64,000 bases of DNA, from assembly GCA_036925085.1 (NCBI GenBank), contig JAUPFP010000171.1:1-64000 (forward strand). Direction: 5' to 3'. Position 1 is the first letter of the stretch. Every line of letters begins with the position of its first letter. The position numbers and the translations under genes are program-made. Origin of the DNA: Brachycybe producta. Its lineage: Eukaryota; Arthropoda; Diplopoda; Playtdesmida; Andrognathidae. This document shows, piece after piece, positions 1 through 15,000 of this stretch. Below the pieces are notes generated by a model that was not told where the DNA came from, ran no database searches, and saw only the letters and a list, made by a program, of their open reading frames with translations.

Positions 1-3000
1 CAACCTTAAACGTGAAACCTTAAACGTGTAACCTTAAACGTGAAACCTTAAACATGAAACCTTAAACGTGAAACCTTAAACGTTCAACCTTAAATGTTCA
101 ACCTTATACGTTCAACCTTAAACGTTCAACCTTAAATGTGAAAGCTTAAACGTGAAGACCTTAAACGTTCAACCTTAAACGTTCAACCTTAAACGTTCAA
201 CATTAAACGTGTCCATCTTAAACATTAAACCTTAAACGTTCAACCGTAAATGTTCAACCTTAAACGTGAAACCTTAAACGTTCAACCTTAAACGTGAAAC
301 CTTAGAACGTGTAACCTTAAAACGTGAAACCTTAAACATGAAACCTTAAACGTGAAACCTTAAACGTTCAACCTTAATGTGAAAGCTTAAACGTGAAACC
401 TTAAACGTTCAACCTTAAACGTTCAACCTTAAACGTTCAACCTTAAACGTTCAAGCTTAAACGTTCAACCTTAAATTTCAACCTAAACGTTCAACCTTAA
501 ACGTTCAACCTTAAACGTTTAAACCTTAAACGTGTAACCTTAAACGTGAAACCTTAAACGTGAAACCTTAAACGTTCAACCTTAAATGTTCAACCTTAAA
601 CGTTTAACCTTAAACATTCAACCTTAAATGTGAAAGCTTAAACGTGAAACCTTATACGTTCATACTTTAAAGCATTCAACCTTAAGCGTGAAACCTTAAA
701 CGTGAAACTTTAAATGTGAAACTTTAAACGTGAAACCTTAAATGTTCAACCTTAAACGTTCAACCTTAAACGTGAAATCTTAAAGAGTTCAAACATAAAC
801 GTGAAACCTTAAACGTGTAACCTTAAACGTGAAACCTTAAACGTGAAACCTTAAACGTGAAACCTTAAACGTTCAACCTTAAATGTTCAACCTTAAACGT
901 TCAACCTTAAACGTTCGAACCTTAAATGTTCAACTGTAAACATTCAACCTTAAACATTCAACCTTAAACATTCAACCTTAAACGTGAAACCTTAAACGTG
1001 AAACCTTAAACGTTCAACCTTAAACGTTCAACCTTAAACGTCCAACCTTAAATGTTCAACATTAAACGTTCAACCTTAAACGTTCAACCTTAAACGTTAA
1101 ACCTTAAACGTTCAACCGTAAACATTCAACCTTAAAACGTGAAACCTTAAATGTTCAACCTTAAACGTTCAACCTTAAACGTGAAACCTTAAACGTGTAA
1201 CCTTAAACGTGAAACCTTAAACGTGAAACCTTAAACGTTCAACCTTAAATGTTCAACCTTAAACGTTCAACCTTAAACGTTCAATCTTAAACGTTCAACC
1301 TTAAATGTGAAAGCTTAAACGTGAAACCTTATAAGGTTCAACTTTAAACATTCAACCTTAAGCGTGGAAACCTTAAACGTGAAACTTTAAATGTGAAACT
1401 TTAAACATGAAACCTTAAATGTTCAACCTTAAACGTTCAACCTTAAACGTTCAACCTTAAACGTTCAACCTTAAAAGTTCAACCTTAAACGTTCAACCTT
1501 AAACGTTAATCCTTAAACGTTCAACCTTAAACGTTCCACCTTAAACATGAAACCTTAAACGTTCAACCGTAAACGTTCAAGCTTAAACGTGAAATCTTAA
1601 ACATTCAAACATAAACGTGAAACCTTAAACGTGTAACCTAAAACGTGAAACCTTAAACGGTGAAACCTTAAAACGTGAAACCTTGAACGTTCAACCTTAA
1701 ATGTTCAACCTTAAACATTCAACCTTAAACATTCAACCTTAAACGTTCAACCTTAAACTTCAACCTTAATCGTTCAACCGTTAAACGTTCAATCCTTAAA
1801 CGTTCAACCTTAAACGTTCAACATTAAACGTTCAACCTTAAACGTTAATCCTTAAACGTTCAACCTTAAACGTTCAACCTTAAACGTTCAACCTTAAACG
1901 TTCAACCTTAAACGTTCAACCTTAAATGTGAAAGCTTAAACGTGAAACCTTAAACGTTCAACCTTAAACGTTCAACCTTAAACGTCAACCTTACAACGTC
2001 CAACCTTAAATGTTCAACCTTAAACGTTCAACCTTAAACGTTCAACCTTAAACGTTCAACCTTAAAAGTTAAACCTTAAACGTTCAACCGTAAACGTTCA
2101 ACCTTAACGTGAAACTTAAACGTTCAACCTTAAACGTGAAACCTTAAACGTGTAACCTTAAACGTGAAACCTTAAACGTGAAACCTTAAACGTTCAACCT
2201 TAAATGTTCAATCTTAAACGTTCAAGCCTTAAACGTTCAATCTTAAACGTTCAACCTTAAATGTGAAAAGCTTAAACGTGAAACCTTATACGTTCAACTT
2301 TAAACATTCAACCTTAAGCGTGAAACCTTAAACGTGAAACTTTAAATGTGAAACTTTAAACGTGAAACCTTAAATGTTCAACCTTAAACGTTCAACCTTA
2401 AACATTCAACCTTAAACGTTCAACCTTAAACGTTCAACCTTAAACGTTCAACCTTAAAAGTTTCAACCTTAAACGTTCAACCTTAATCGTTCAACCTTAA
2501 ACGTTCAACCTTAAACGTTCAACCTTAAACGTTCAACCTTAAACGTTCAACCTTAAACGTTAATCCTTAAACGTTCAACCTTAAACGTTCAAGCCTTAAA
2601 CGTTCAACCTTAAACGTTCAACCTTAAAACGTTCAACCTTAAATGTGAAAGCTTAAACGTGAAACCTTAAACGTTCAACCTTAAACGTTCAACCTTAAAC
2701 GTTCAACATTAAACGTCCAACCTTAAATGTTCAACCTAAACGTGTAACCTTAAACGTGAAACCTTAAATGTGAAACCTTGAACGTTCAACCTTGAACGTT
2801 AAACCTTAAACGTTCAACCTTAAATGTTCAACCTTAAATGTTCAACCATAAACGTTCAACCTTAAACGTGAAACCTTAAATGTTCAACCTTAAACATTCA
2901 ACCTTAAACGTGAAACCTAAACGTGAAACCTTAAACGTGAAACCTTAAACGTGAAACCTTAAACGTGAAACTTAAACGTGAAACCTTAAACGTGAAACCT

Positions 3001-6000
3001 TAAACATGAAACCTTAAACGTGAAACCTTAAACGTGAAACCTTAAACGTGAAACTTAAGCGTGAAACCTTAAACATTCAACCTTAAACGTGAAACCTTAA
3101 ACGTGAAACCTTAAATGTGAAATCTTAAACGTTCAACCTTAAACGTGAAACCTTAAACGTGAAACCTTAAACGTTCAACCTTAAACGTGAAACCTAAAAC
3201 GTTCAACCTTAAACGTTCAACCTTAAATGTTCAACCGTAAATGTTCAACCTTAAACATTAAACCTTAAACGTTCAACCTTAAATGTTCAACCTTAAACAT
3301 GAAACCTTAAATGTTCAACCTTAAATGTGAAACCTTAAATGTGAAACCTTAAACGTGAAACCTAAATGTGAAATCTTAAATATTCAACCTTAAACGTGAA
3401 ACCTTAAACGTGAAACCTTAGAACGTGAAACCTTAAACTTTCAACCTTAAACGTGAAACCTTAAACGTTCAGACCTTAAATGATCAACCTTAAACGTTCA
3501 AACCTTAAAACGTTCAACCTTAAATGTTCAACTTTAAACTTTCAACCTTAAACAGTTCAACCTTAAATGTGAAACCTTAAACGTGAAACCTTAAACGTTC
3601 AACCATAAACGTTCAACCTTAAACGTTCAACCTTAAATGTTCAACCTTAAACGTTCAAGCCATAAACGTTCAACCTTAAACGTGAAACCTTAAATGTTCA
3701 ACCTTAAACATTCAACCTTAAACGTGAAACCTTAAACGTGAAACCTTAAACGTGAAACCTTAAACGTGAAACCTTAAACGTGAAACCTTAAACGTGAAAC
3801 CTTAAACGTGAAACCTTAAACGTTCAACCTTAAATGTTCAACCTTAAACGTTCAACCTTAAACGTTCAACCTTAAACATTCAACCTTAAACGTGAAACCT
3901 TAAACATTCAACCTTAAACATGAAACCTTAAACGTGAAACCTTAAACGTTCAACCTTAAATGTTCAACCTTATACGTTCAACCTTAAACGTTCAACCTTA
4001 TACGTTCAACCTTAAACGTTGCAACCTTAAACGTGAAACCTTAAACGTGAAACCTTAAATGTGAAACCTTAAACGTGAAACCTTAAACGTGAAACCTTAA
4101 ACGTGAAACCTTAAACGTGAACCTTAAACGTGAAACCTTAAACGTTCAACCTTAAATGTTCAACCTTAAACGTTCAACCTTAAACGTTCAAGCCTTAAAC
4201 ATTCAACCTTAAACGTGAAACCTTAAACATTCAACCTTAAACATGAAACCTTAAACGTGAAACCTTAAACGTGAAACCTTAAACGTGAAACCTTAAACAT
4301 TCAACCTTAAACGTGAAACCTTAAACGTAAAACCTTAAATGTGAAATCTTAAACGTCAACGCTTAAACATGAAACCTTAAACGTTCAAGCCTTAAACGTG
4401 AAACCTTAAATGTTCAACCTTAGAACGTTCAACCTTAAATGTTCAACCTTAAACGTTCAAACCTTAAACGTTCAACCTTAAATGTTCAACCTTAAACGTT
4501 AATCCTTAAACGTTCAACCTTAAACGTCCCACCTTAAACATGAAACCTTAAACGTTCAACCTTAAACGTTCAACCTTATATGTTCAACTGTAAACATTCA
4601 CCTTTAAACATTCAACCTTAAACATTCAAACTTAAACATTCAAACTTAACGTGAAACCTTAAACGTGAAACCTTAAACGTTCAACCTTAAACGTTCAACC
4701 GTTAACGTTCAACCATAAACGTTCAACCTTAAACATGAAACCTTAAACATTCAACCTTAAACGTGAAACCTTAAACGTGAAACCTTAAACGTGAAACCTT
4801 AAACGTGAAACCTTAAACGTGAAACCTTAAACGGTGAAACCTTAAACGTGAAACCTTAAACGTGAAACCTTAAACATTCAACCTTAAACGTGAAACCTTA
4901 AACGTGAAACCTTAAATGTGAAATCTTAAACGTTCAACCTTAAACGTGAAACCTTAAACGTGAAACCTTAAACGTGAAACCTTAAACGTGAAACCTTAAA
5001 CGTGAAACCTTAAACGTGAAACCTTAAACGTTCAACCTTAAACGTTCAACCTGTAAATGTGAAACCTTAAACATGAAACCTTAAACGTGAAACCTTAAAA
5101 CGTGAAACCTTAAACATTCAACCTTAAACGTGAAACATTAAACGTACCAACCTTAAACGTTAAACCTAAACGTTCAACCTTAAACGTTCAACCTTAAATG
5201 TTCAACCTTAAACATTCAACCTTAAACGTTCAACCTTAAACGTTCAACCTTAAACGTGAAAACCTTAAACGTGAAACCTTAAACGCGAAACTTTAAACGT
5301 GAAACCTTAAACGTTCAACCTTAAACGTTCAACCTTAAACGTTCAACCTTAAACGTTCAACCTTAAACGTTCAACCTTAAACGTTCAACCTTAAACTTCA
5401 ACCTTAAACGTTCAACCTTAAATGTTCAACCTTAAACGTTCAACCTTAAACGTTCAACCTTAAACGTTCAACCTTAAACGTTCAACCTTAAACGTTCAAC
5501 CTTAAACGTTCAACCTTAATCGTTCAACCTTAATCGTTCAACCTTAAACGTTCCATCTTAAACGTTCAACCTTAAACGTTCAACCTAAATGTTAATCCTT
5601 AAACGTTCAACATTAAACGTTCCATCTTAAACATTAAACCTTAAACGTTCAACCTTAAATGTGACACCTTAAACGTGAAACCTTAAACGTGAAACTTTAA
5701 ACGTGAAACCTTAAAACGTTCAACCTTAAACGTTCAACCTTAAACGTTCAACCTTAAACGTTCAACCTTAAACGTTCAACCTTAAAACGTTCAACCTTAA
5801 ACGTTCAACCTTAAACGTTCAACCTTAAACGTTCAACCTTAAACGTTCAACCTTAAACGTTCAACCTTAATCGTTCAACCTTAAACGTTCAACCTAAACA
5901 TTCAACCTTAAACATTCAACCTTAAACGTTCAACCTTAAACGTTCAACCTTAAACGTTCAACCTTAAACGTTCAACCTTAAACGTTAATCCTTAAACGTT

Positions 6001-9000
6001 CAACCTTAAACGTTCAACCTTAAACGTTCAACCTTAAACGTTAATCCTTAAACGTTTCAACATTAAACGTTCCATCTTAAACATTAAACCTTAAACGTTC
6101 AACCGTAAACATGAAACCTTAAACGTGAAACCTTAAACATGAAACCTAAACGTTCATCCTTAAACGTGAAACCTTAAACTGTAACCTTAAACGTGAAACC
6201 TTAACGTGAAACCTTAAACGTGAAACCTTAAACGTGAAACCTTAAACGTTCAACTTTAAATGTTCAAGCCTTAAACGTTCAATCCTTAAACGTTCAACCT
6301 TAAATGTGAAAGCTTAAACGTGAAACCTTAAACGTTTAACTTTAAACGTTCACCTTAAACGTTCAACCTTAAACGTTCAACCTTAAACATTCAACCTTAA
6401 ATGTTGAACCTTAAACGTTCAACCTTAAACATGTCAACCTTAAACGTTAAACCTTAAACGTTCAATCCGTAAACGTTCAACCTTAAACGTGAAACCTTAA
6501 ACGTTCAACCTTAAACGTGAAACCTTAAAACGTGTAACCTTAAACGTGAAACCTTAAATGTGAAACCTTAAACGTTCAACCTTAAATGTTCAACCTTAAA
6601 CGTTCAACCTTAAATGTTCAACCTTAAACGTTCAACCTTAAACGTTCAACCTTAAATGTGGAAAGCTTAAACGTGAAACCTTATACGTTCAACTTTAAAC
6701 ATTCAACCTTAAGCGTGAAACCTTAAACGTGAAACTTTAAACGTGAAACCTTAAACGTTCAACCTTAAACGTTCAACCTTAAACGTTCAACCTTAAACGT
6801 TCAACCTTAAACGTTCAACCTTAAACGTTAATCCTTAAACGTTCAACCTTAAACGTCCCACCTTAAACTTGAAACCTTAAACGTTCAACCTTAAACGTTA
6901 AACCTTTAAACGTTCAACCGTAAACGTTCAACCTTAAACGTGAAACCTTAAACGTTCAACCTTAAATGTGAAACCTTAAACGTGTAACCTTAAACGTGAT
7001 ACCTTAAACGTGAAACCTTAAACGTTCAACCTTAAATGTTCAACCTTAAACGTTCAACCTTAAACATTCAACCTTAACTGTGAAAGCTTAAACGTGAAAC
7101 CTTATACGTTCAACTTAAACATTCAACCTTAAGCGTGAAACCTTAAACGTGAAACTTTAAATGTGAAACTTGTAAACGTGAAAACCTTAAATGTTCAACC
7201 TTAAACGTTCAACCTTAAACGTTCAACTTAGAACGTTCAACCTTAAACGTTCAACCTTAAACGTTCAACCTTAAAAGTTCAACCTTAAATGTTCAAAATT
7301 AAATGTTCAAGCCATAAACGTTCAACCTTAAACGTGAACCCTTAAATGTTCAAACCTTAAACATTCAACCTTAAACGTGAAACCTTAAACGTGAAACCTT
7401 AAACGTGAAACCTTAAACGTGAAACCTTAAACGTGAAACTTTAAACGTGAAACCTTAAACGTGAAACCTTAAACGTGAAACCGTTAAACGTGAAACCTTA
7501 AACATGAAACCTTAAACGTGAAACCTTAAACTTGAAACCTTAAACGTGAAACCTTAAACGTTCAACCTTAAATGTTCAACCTTAAACGTTCAACCTTAAA
7601 ACGTTCAACCTTAAACATTCAACCTTAAACGTTCAACCTTAAACATTCAACCTTAAACATGAAACCTTAAACATGAAACCTTAAATCGTTCAACCTTAAA
7701 TGTTCAACCTTATACGTTCAACCTTAAACGTTCAACCTTATACTTTCAACCTTAAACAATCAACCTTAAACTTTCAACCTTATACGTTCAACCTTAAACG
7801 TTCAACCTTATACGTTCATCCTTAAACGTTCAACCTTAAACGTTCAACCTTAAACGTTCAACCTTAAACATTCAACCTTAAATGTTCAACTTTAAATGTT
7901 CAACCTTAAACGTGAAACCTTAAACATGAAACCTTAAATGTTCAACCTTAAATGTGAAACCTTAAACGTAAAACCTTAAAACTGAAACCTTAAACATTCA
8001 AGCCTTAAACGTTCAACCTTAAACGTTCAACCTTAAACGTTCAACTTAAACGTGAAACCTTAAACGTGAAAACTTAAATGTGAAATCTTAAACGTTCAAA
8101 CTTAAACGTTCAAGCCTTAAACTAAAAAACCTTAAATGTTCTACCTTAAACGTTCAACCGTAAACGTTCATCCTTAAACGTTTCAACCTTAAACGTGAAA
8201 CCTTAAACGTGAAACCTTAAACGTGAAACCTTAAACGTGAAACCTTAAACGTGTAACCTTAAACGTGAAACTTTAAACGTGAAACCTTAAACGTGAAACC
8301 TTAAACGTGAAACCTTAAACGTGAAACCTTAAACATGAAACCTTAAACGTGAAACCTTAAACGTGAAACCTTAAACATTCAAGCCTAAAACGTGAAACAT
8401 TAAACGTACCAACCTTAAACGTTAAACCTAAACGTTCAACCTTAAATGTTCAACCTTAAACATTCAACCTTAAACGTTCAACCTTAAACGTTCAAACCTT
8501 AAACGTGAAACCTTAAACGTAAAACCTTAAACTGTGGAAACCTTAAACGCGAAACTTTAAACGTGAAACCTTAAACGTTCAACCTTAAACGTTCAACCTT
8601 AAACGTTCATCCTTAAACGTTCAACCTTAAACGTTCAAGCCTTAAACGTTCAAGCCTTAAACGTTCAACCTTAAACGTTCAACCTTAAACGTTCAACCTT
8701 AAACGTTCAAGCCTTAAACGTTCAACCTTAAACGTTCAACCTTAAACGTTCAACCTTAAACGTTCAACCTTAAACGTTCAACCTTAAACGTTCAACCTTA
8801 AACGTTCAACCTTAAACGTTCAACCTTAATCGTTCAACCTTAAACGTTCAACCTTAAACGTTCAACCTTAAACGTTCCATCTTAAACGTTCAACCTTAAA
8901 ACGTTCAAGCCTTAAACGTTAATCCTTAAACGTTCAACATTAAACGTTCCATCTTAAACATTAAACCTTAAACGTTCAAACCTTAAACGTGACACCTTAA

Positions 9001-12000
9001 ACGTGAAACCTTAAACGTGAAACTTTAAAAGTGAAACCTTAAACGTTCAACCTTAAACGTTCAAGCCTTAAACGTTCAAGCCTTAAACGTTCAACCTTAA
9101 ACGTTCAACCTTAAATGTTCAACCTTAAACGTTCAACCTTAAACGTTCAACCTTAAACGTTCAACCTTAAACGTTCAACCTTAAACGTTCAACCTTAAAC
9201 GTTCAACCTTAAACGTTCAACCTTAATCGTTCAACCTTAAACGTTCAACCTTAAACGTTCAACCTTAAACGTTCAACCTTAAACGTGAAACCTTAAACGT
9301 GAAAACTTAAATGTGAAATCTTAAACGTTCAACCTTAAAACGTTCAACCTTAAACTAAAAAACCTTAAATGTTCAACCTTAAACGTTCAAGCCGTAAACG
9401 TTCAACCTTAAACGTTCAACCTTAAACGTGAAACCTTAAACGTGAAACCTTAAACGTGAAACCTTAAACGTGAAACCTTAAACGTGTAACCTTAAACGTG
9501 AAATTTTAAACGTGAAACCTTAAACGTGAAACCTTAAACGTGAAACCTTAAACGTGAAACCTTAAACATGAAACCTTAAACGTGAAACCTTAAACGTGAA
9601 ACCTTAAACATTCAACCTAAAAACGTGAAACATTAAACGTACCAACCTTAAACGTTAAACCTAAACGTTCAACCTTAAATGTTCAACCTTAAACATTCAA
9701 CCTTAAACGTTCAACCTTAAACGTTCAACCTTAAACGTGAAACCTTAAACGTAAAACCTTAAACGTGAAACCTTAAACGCGAAACTTTAAACGTGAAACC
9801 TTAAACGTTCAACCTTAAACGGTTCAACCTTAAACGTTCATCCTTAAACGTTCAACCTTAAACGTTCAACCTTAAACGTTCAACCTTAAACGTTCAACCT
9901 TAAACGTTCAACCTTAAACGTTCAACCTTAAACGTTCAACCTTAAACGTTCAACCTTAAACGTTCAACCTTAAACGTTCAACCTTAAACGTTCAACCTTA
10001 AACGTTCAACCTTAAACGTTCAACCTTAAACGGTTCAACCTTAATCGTTCAACCTTAAACGTTCAAGCCTTAAACGTTCAACCTTAAACTTCCATCTTAA
10101 ACGTTCAACCTTAAACGTTCAACCTTAAACGTTAATCCTTAAACGTTCAACATTAAACGTTCCATCTTAAACATTAAACCTTAAACGTTCAACCTTAAAC
10201 GTGACACCTTAAACGTGAAACCTTAAACGTGAAACTTTAAAAGTGAAACCTTAAACGTTCAACCTTAAACGTTCAACCTTAAACGTTCAACCTTAAACGT
10301 TCAACCTTAAACGTTCAACCTTAAATGTTCAACCTTAAACGTTCAACCTTAAACGTTCAACCTTAAACGTTCAACCTTAAAACGTTCAACCTTAAACGTT
10401 CAACCTTAAACGTTCAACCTTAAACGTTCAATCCTTAATCGTTCAACCTTAAACGTTCAACCTTAAACGTTCAACCTTAAACGTTCAACCTTAAACGTTC
10501 AACCTTAAACATTCAACCTTAAACGTTCAACCTTAAACGTTAATCCTTAAACGTTCAACCTTAAACGTTCAACCTTAAACGTTCAACCTTAAACGTTAAT
10601 CCTTAAACGTTCAACATTAAACGTTCCATCTTAAACATTAAACCTTAAACGTTCAACCGTAAACGTGAAACCTTAAACATGAAACCTTAAACGTTCAACC
10701 TTAAACGTGAAACCTTAAACGTGTAACCTTAAACGTGAAACCTTAAACGTGAAAACCTTAAACGTGAAACCTTAAACGTGAAACCTTAAACGTTCAACTT
10801 TAAATGTTCAACCTTAAACGTTCAACCTTAGAAGCGTTCAGACCTTAAATGTGAAAGCTTAAACGTGAAACCTTAAACATTTAACTTTAAACGTTCAACC
10901 TTAAACGTTCAAACCTTAAACGTTCAACCTTAAACGTTCAACCTTAAATGTTGAACCTTAAACGTTCAACCTTAGAACATTCAACCTTAAACGTTAAACC
11001 TTAAACGTTCAAAGCCGGTAAACGTTCAACCTTAAATGTGAAACCTTAAACGTTCAACCTTAAACGTGAAACCTTAAACGTGTAACCTTAAACGTGAAAC
11101 CTTAAACGTGAAACCTTAAACGTTCAACCTTAAATGTTCAACCTTAAACGTTCCACCTTAAACGTTCAACCTTAAATGTGAAAGCTTAAACGTGAAACCT
11201 TATACGTTCAACTTTAAACATTCAACCTAAGCGTGAAACCTTAAACGTGAAACTTTAAACGTTCAACCTTAAACGTTCAAGCCTTAAACGTTCAACCTTA
11301 ACGTTCAACCTTAAACATTCAACCTTAAACGTTCAACCTTAAACGTTAATCCTTAAACGTTCAACCTTAAACGTCCCACCTTAAACATGAAACCTTAAAC
11401 GTTCAACCTTAAACGTGAAATCTTAAACATTCAAACATAAACGTGGAAACCTTAAATGTGTAACCTTAAACGTGAAACCTTAAACGGTGTGAGTGGGTGT
11501 GGGTGGGAGATCATGTCCTTACAAACCTTTAAACGTGAAACCTTAAACGTTCAACCTTAAATGTTCAACCTTAAACGTTCAACCTTAAACGTTCAACCTT
11601 AAATGTTCAACTGTAAACATTCAACCTTAAACATTCAACCTTAAACATTCAACTTTAAACGTGAAACCTTAAACGTGAAACCTTAAATGTTCAACCTTAA
11701 ACGTTCAATCTTAAACGTTCAACCTTAAATGTTCAACCTTAAATGTTCAACCTTAAATGTTCAACCATAAACATTCAACCTTAAACGTGAAACCTTAAAC
11801 ATTCAACCTTAAACGTGAAACCTTAAACGTGAAACCTTAAACGTAAAACCTTAAACGTGAAACCTTAAACGTGAAACCTTAAACGTGAAACCTTAAACGT
11901 GAAACCTTAAAACATTGAACCTTAAACGTGAAACCTTAAACGTAAAACCTTAAATGTGGAATCTTAAACGTTCAACCTTAAACATGAAACCTTAAACGTT

Positions 12001-15000
12001 CAACCTTAAACGTGAAACCTTAAATGTTCAACCTTAAACGTTCAACCTTAAACGTTCAACCTTAAACGTTCAACCTTAAATGTTCAACCTTAAACGTTAA
12101 TCCTTAAACGTTCAACCTTAAACGTCCCACCTTAAACATGAAACCTTAAACGTTCAACCTTAAACGTTCAAACCTTAAATGTTCAACTGTAAACATTCAC
12201 CTTTAAACATTCAACCTTAAACATTCAACCGTTAAACATTCAAACTTAAACGTGAAACCTTAAACGTGAAACCTTAAACGTTCAACCTTAAACGTTCAAC
12301 CTTAAACGTTCAACCTTAAATGTTCAACCTTAAACGTTCAAGCCATAAACGTTCAACCTTAAACGTGAAACCTTAAACATTCAACCTTAAACGTGAAACC
12401 TTAAACGTGAAACCTTAAACGTGAAACCTTATACGTGAAACCTTAAACGTGAAACTTAAACGTGAAACCTTAAACGTGAAACCTTAAACGTGAAACCTTA
12501 AACATTCAACCTTAAACGTGAAACCTTAAACGTGAAACCTTAAATGTGAAATCTTAAACGTTCAACCTTAAACGTGAAACGTTAAACGTGAAACCTTTAA
12601 ACGTGAAACCTTAAACGTGAAACCTTAAACGTTCAACCTTAAACGTTGAACCTTAAATTGTGAAACGTTAAACGTGAAAACTTAAATGTGAAATCTTAAA
12701 CATTCAACCTTAAACGTTCAACCTTAAACTAAAAAACCTTAAATTTTCAACCTTAAACGTTCAAACCGTAAACGTTCAAGCTTAAACGTTCAAACCTTAA
12801 AACGTGAAACCTTAAACGTGAAACCTTAAACGTGATACCTTAAACGTGAAACCTTAAACGTGAAACCTTAAACGTGTAACCTTAAACGTGAAACCTTAAA
12901 CGTGAAACTTTAAACGTTCAAGCCTTAAACGTTCAACCTTAAACGTTCAACCTTAAACGTTCAACCTTAAACGTTCAACCTTAAACGTTCAACCTTAAAC
13001 TTAATCCTTAAACGTTCAACCTTAAACGTCGCCACCTTAAACATGAAACCTTAAACGTTCAGACCTTAAACGTGAAATCTTAAACATTCAAACATAAACG
13101 TGAAACCTTAAACGTGTAACCTTAAACGTGAAACCTTAAAACGTGAAACCTTAAACGTGAAACCTTAAACGTTCAACCTTAAATGTTCAACCTTAAACGT
13201 TCAACCTTAAACGTTCAACCTTAAATGTTCAACTGTAAACATTCAACCTTAAACATTCAACCTTAAACGTTCAAACCTTAAACGTTAATCCTTAAACGTT
13301 CAACCTTAAACGTCCCACCTTAAACATGAAACCTTAAACGTTCAACCTTAAACGTGAAATCTTAAACATTCAAACATAAACGTGAAACCTTAAATGTGTA
13401 ACCTTAAACGTGAAACCTTAAACGTGAAACCTTAAACGTGAAACCTTAAACGTTCAACCTTAAATGTTCAACCTTAAACGGTTCAACCTTAAACGTTCAA
13501 CCTTAGAATGTTCAACTGTAAACATTCAACCTTAAACATTCAACCTTAAACATTCAACTTAAACGTGAAACCTTAAACGTGAAACCTTAAATGTTCAACC
13601 TTAAACGTTCAATCTTAAACGTTCAACCTTAAATGTTCAACCTTAAATGTTCAACCATAAACATTCAACCTTAAACGTGAAACCTTAAACATTCAACCTT
13701 AAACGTGAAACCTTAAACGTGAAACCTTAAACGTGAGAACCTTAAACGTGAAACCTTAAACGTGAAACCTTAAACGTGAAACCTTAAACGTGAAACCTTA
13801 AACATTGAACCTTAAACGTGAAACCTTAAACGTAAAACCTTAAATGTGGAATCTTAAACGTTCAACCTTAAACATGAAACCTTAAACTTTCAACCTTAAA
13901 CGTGAAACCTTAAATGTTCAACCTTAAAACGTTCAACCTTAAACGTTCAACCTTAAACGTTCAACCTTAAACGTTCAAACCTTAAACGTTCAACCTTAAA
14001 TGTTCAAGCCTTAAACGTTAATCCTTAAACGTTCAACCTTAAACGTCCCACCTTAAACATGAAACCTTAAACGTTCAAACCTTAAACGTTCAACCTTAAA
14101 TGTTCAACTGTAAACATTCACCTTTAAACATTCAACCTTAAACATTCAACCTTAAACATTCAAACTTAAACGTGAAACCTTAAACGTGAAACCTTAAAAC
14201 GTTCAACCTTAAACGTTCAACCTTAAACGTTCAACCTTAAATGTTCAACCTTAAACGTTCAACCATAAACGTTCAACCTTAAACGTGAAACCTTAAACAT
14301 TCAACCTTAAATGTGAAACCTTAAACGTGAAACCTTAAACGTGAAACCTTATACGTGAAACCTTAAACGTGAAACCTTAAACGTGAAACCTTAAACGTGA
14401 AACCTTAAACGTGAAACCTTAAACATTCAACCTTAAACGTGAAACCTTAAACGTGAAACCTTAAATGTGAAATCTTAAACGTTCAACCTTAAACGTGAAA
14501 CCTTAAACGTGAAACCTTAAACGTGAAACCTTAAACGTTCAACCTTAAACGTTCAACCTTAAATGTGAAACGTTAAACGTGAAAACTTAAATGTGAAATC
14601 TTAAACATTCAACCTTAAACGTTCAACCTCAAACTAAAAAACCTTAAATGTTCAACCTTAAACGTTCAACCGTAAACGTTCAAGCTTAAAACGTTCAACC
14701 TTAAACGTGAAACCTTAAACGTGAAACCTTAAACGTGAAACCTTAAACGTGAAACCTTAAACGTGAAACCTTAAACGTGTAACCTTAAACGTGAAACCTT
14801 AAACGTGAAACTTTAAAACGTTCAACCTTAAACGTTCAACCTTAAACGTTCAACCTTAAACGTTCAACCTTAAACGTTCAACCTTAAACGTTCAACCTTA
14901 AACGTTAATCCTTAAACGTTCATCCTTAAACGTCCCACCTTAAACATGAAACCTTAAACGTTCAACCTTAAACGTGAAATCTTAAACATTCAAACATAAA

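Noticed and set aside
11487-11522. G-quadruplex in the 36-bp insert
   Set aside because: Only three runs of three or more G are present, not the four needed for an intramolecular quadruplex.
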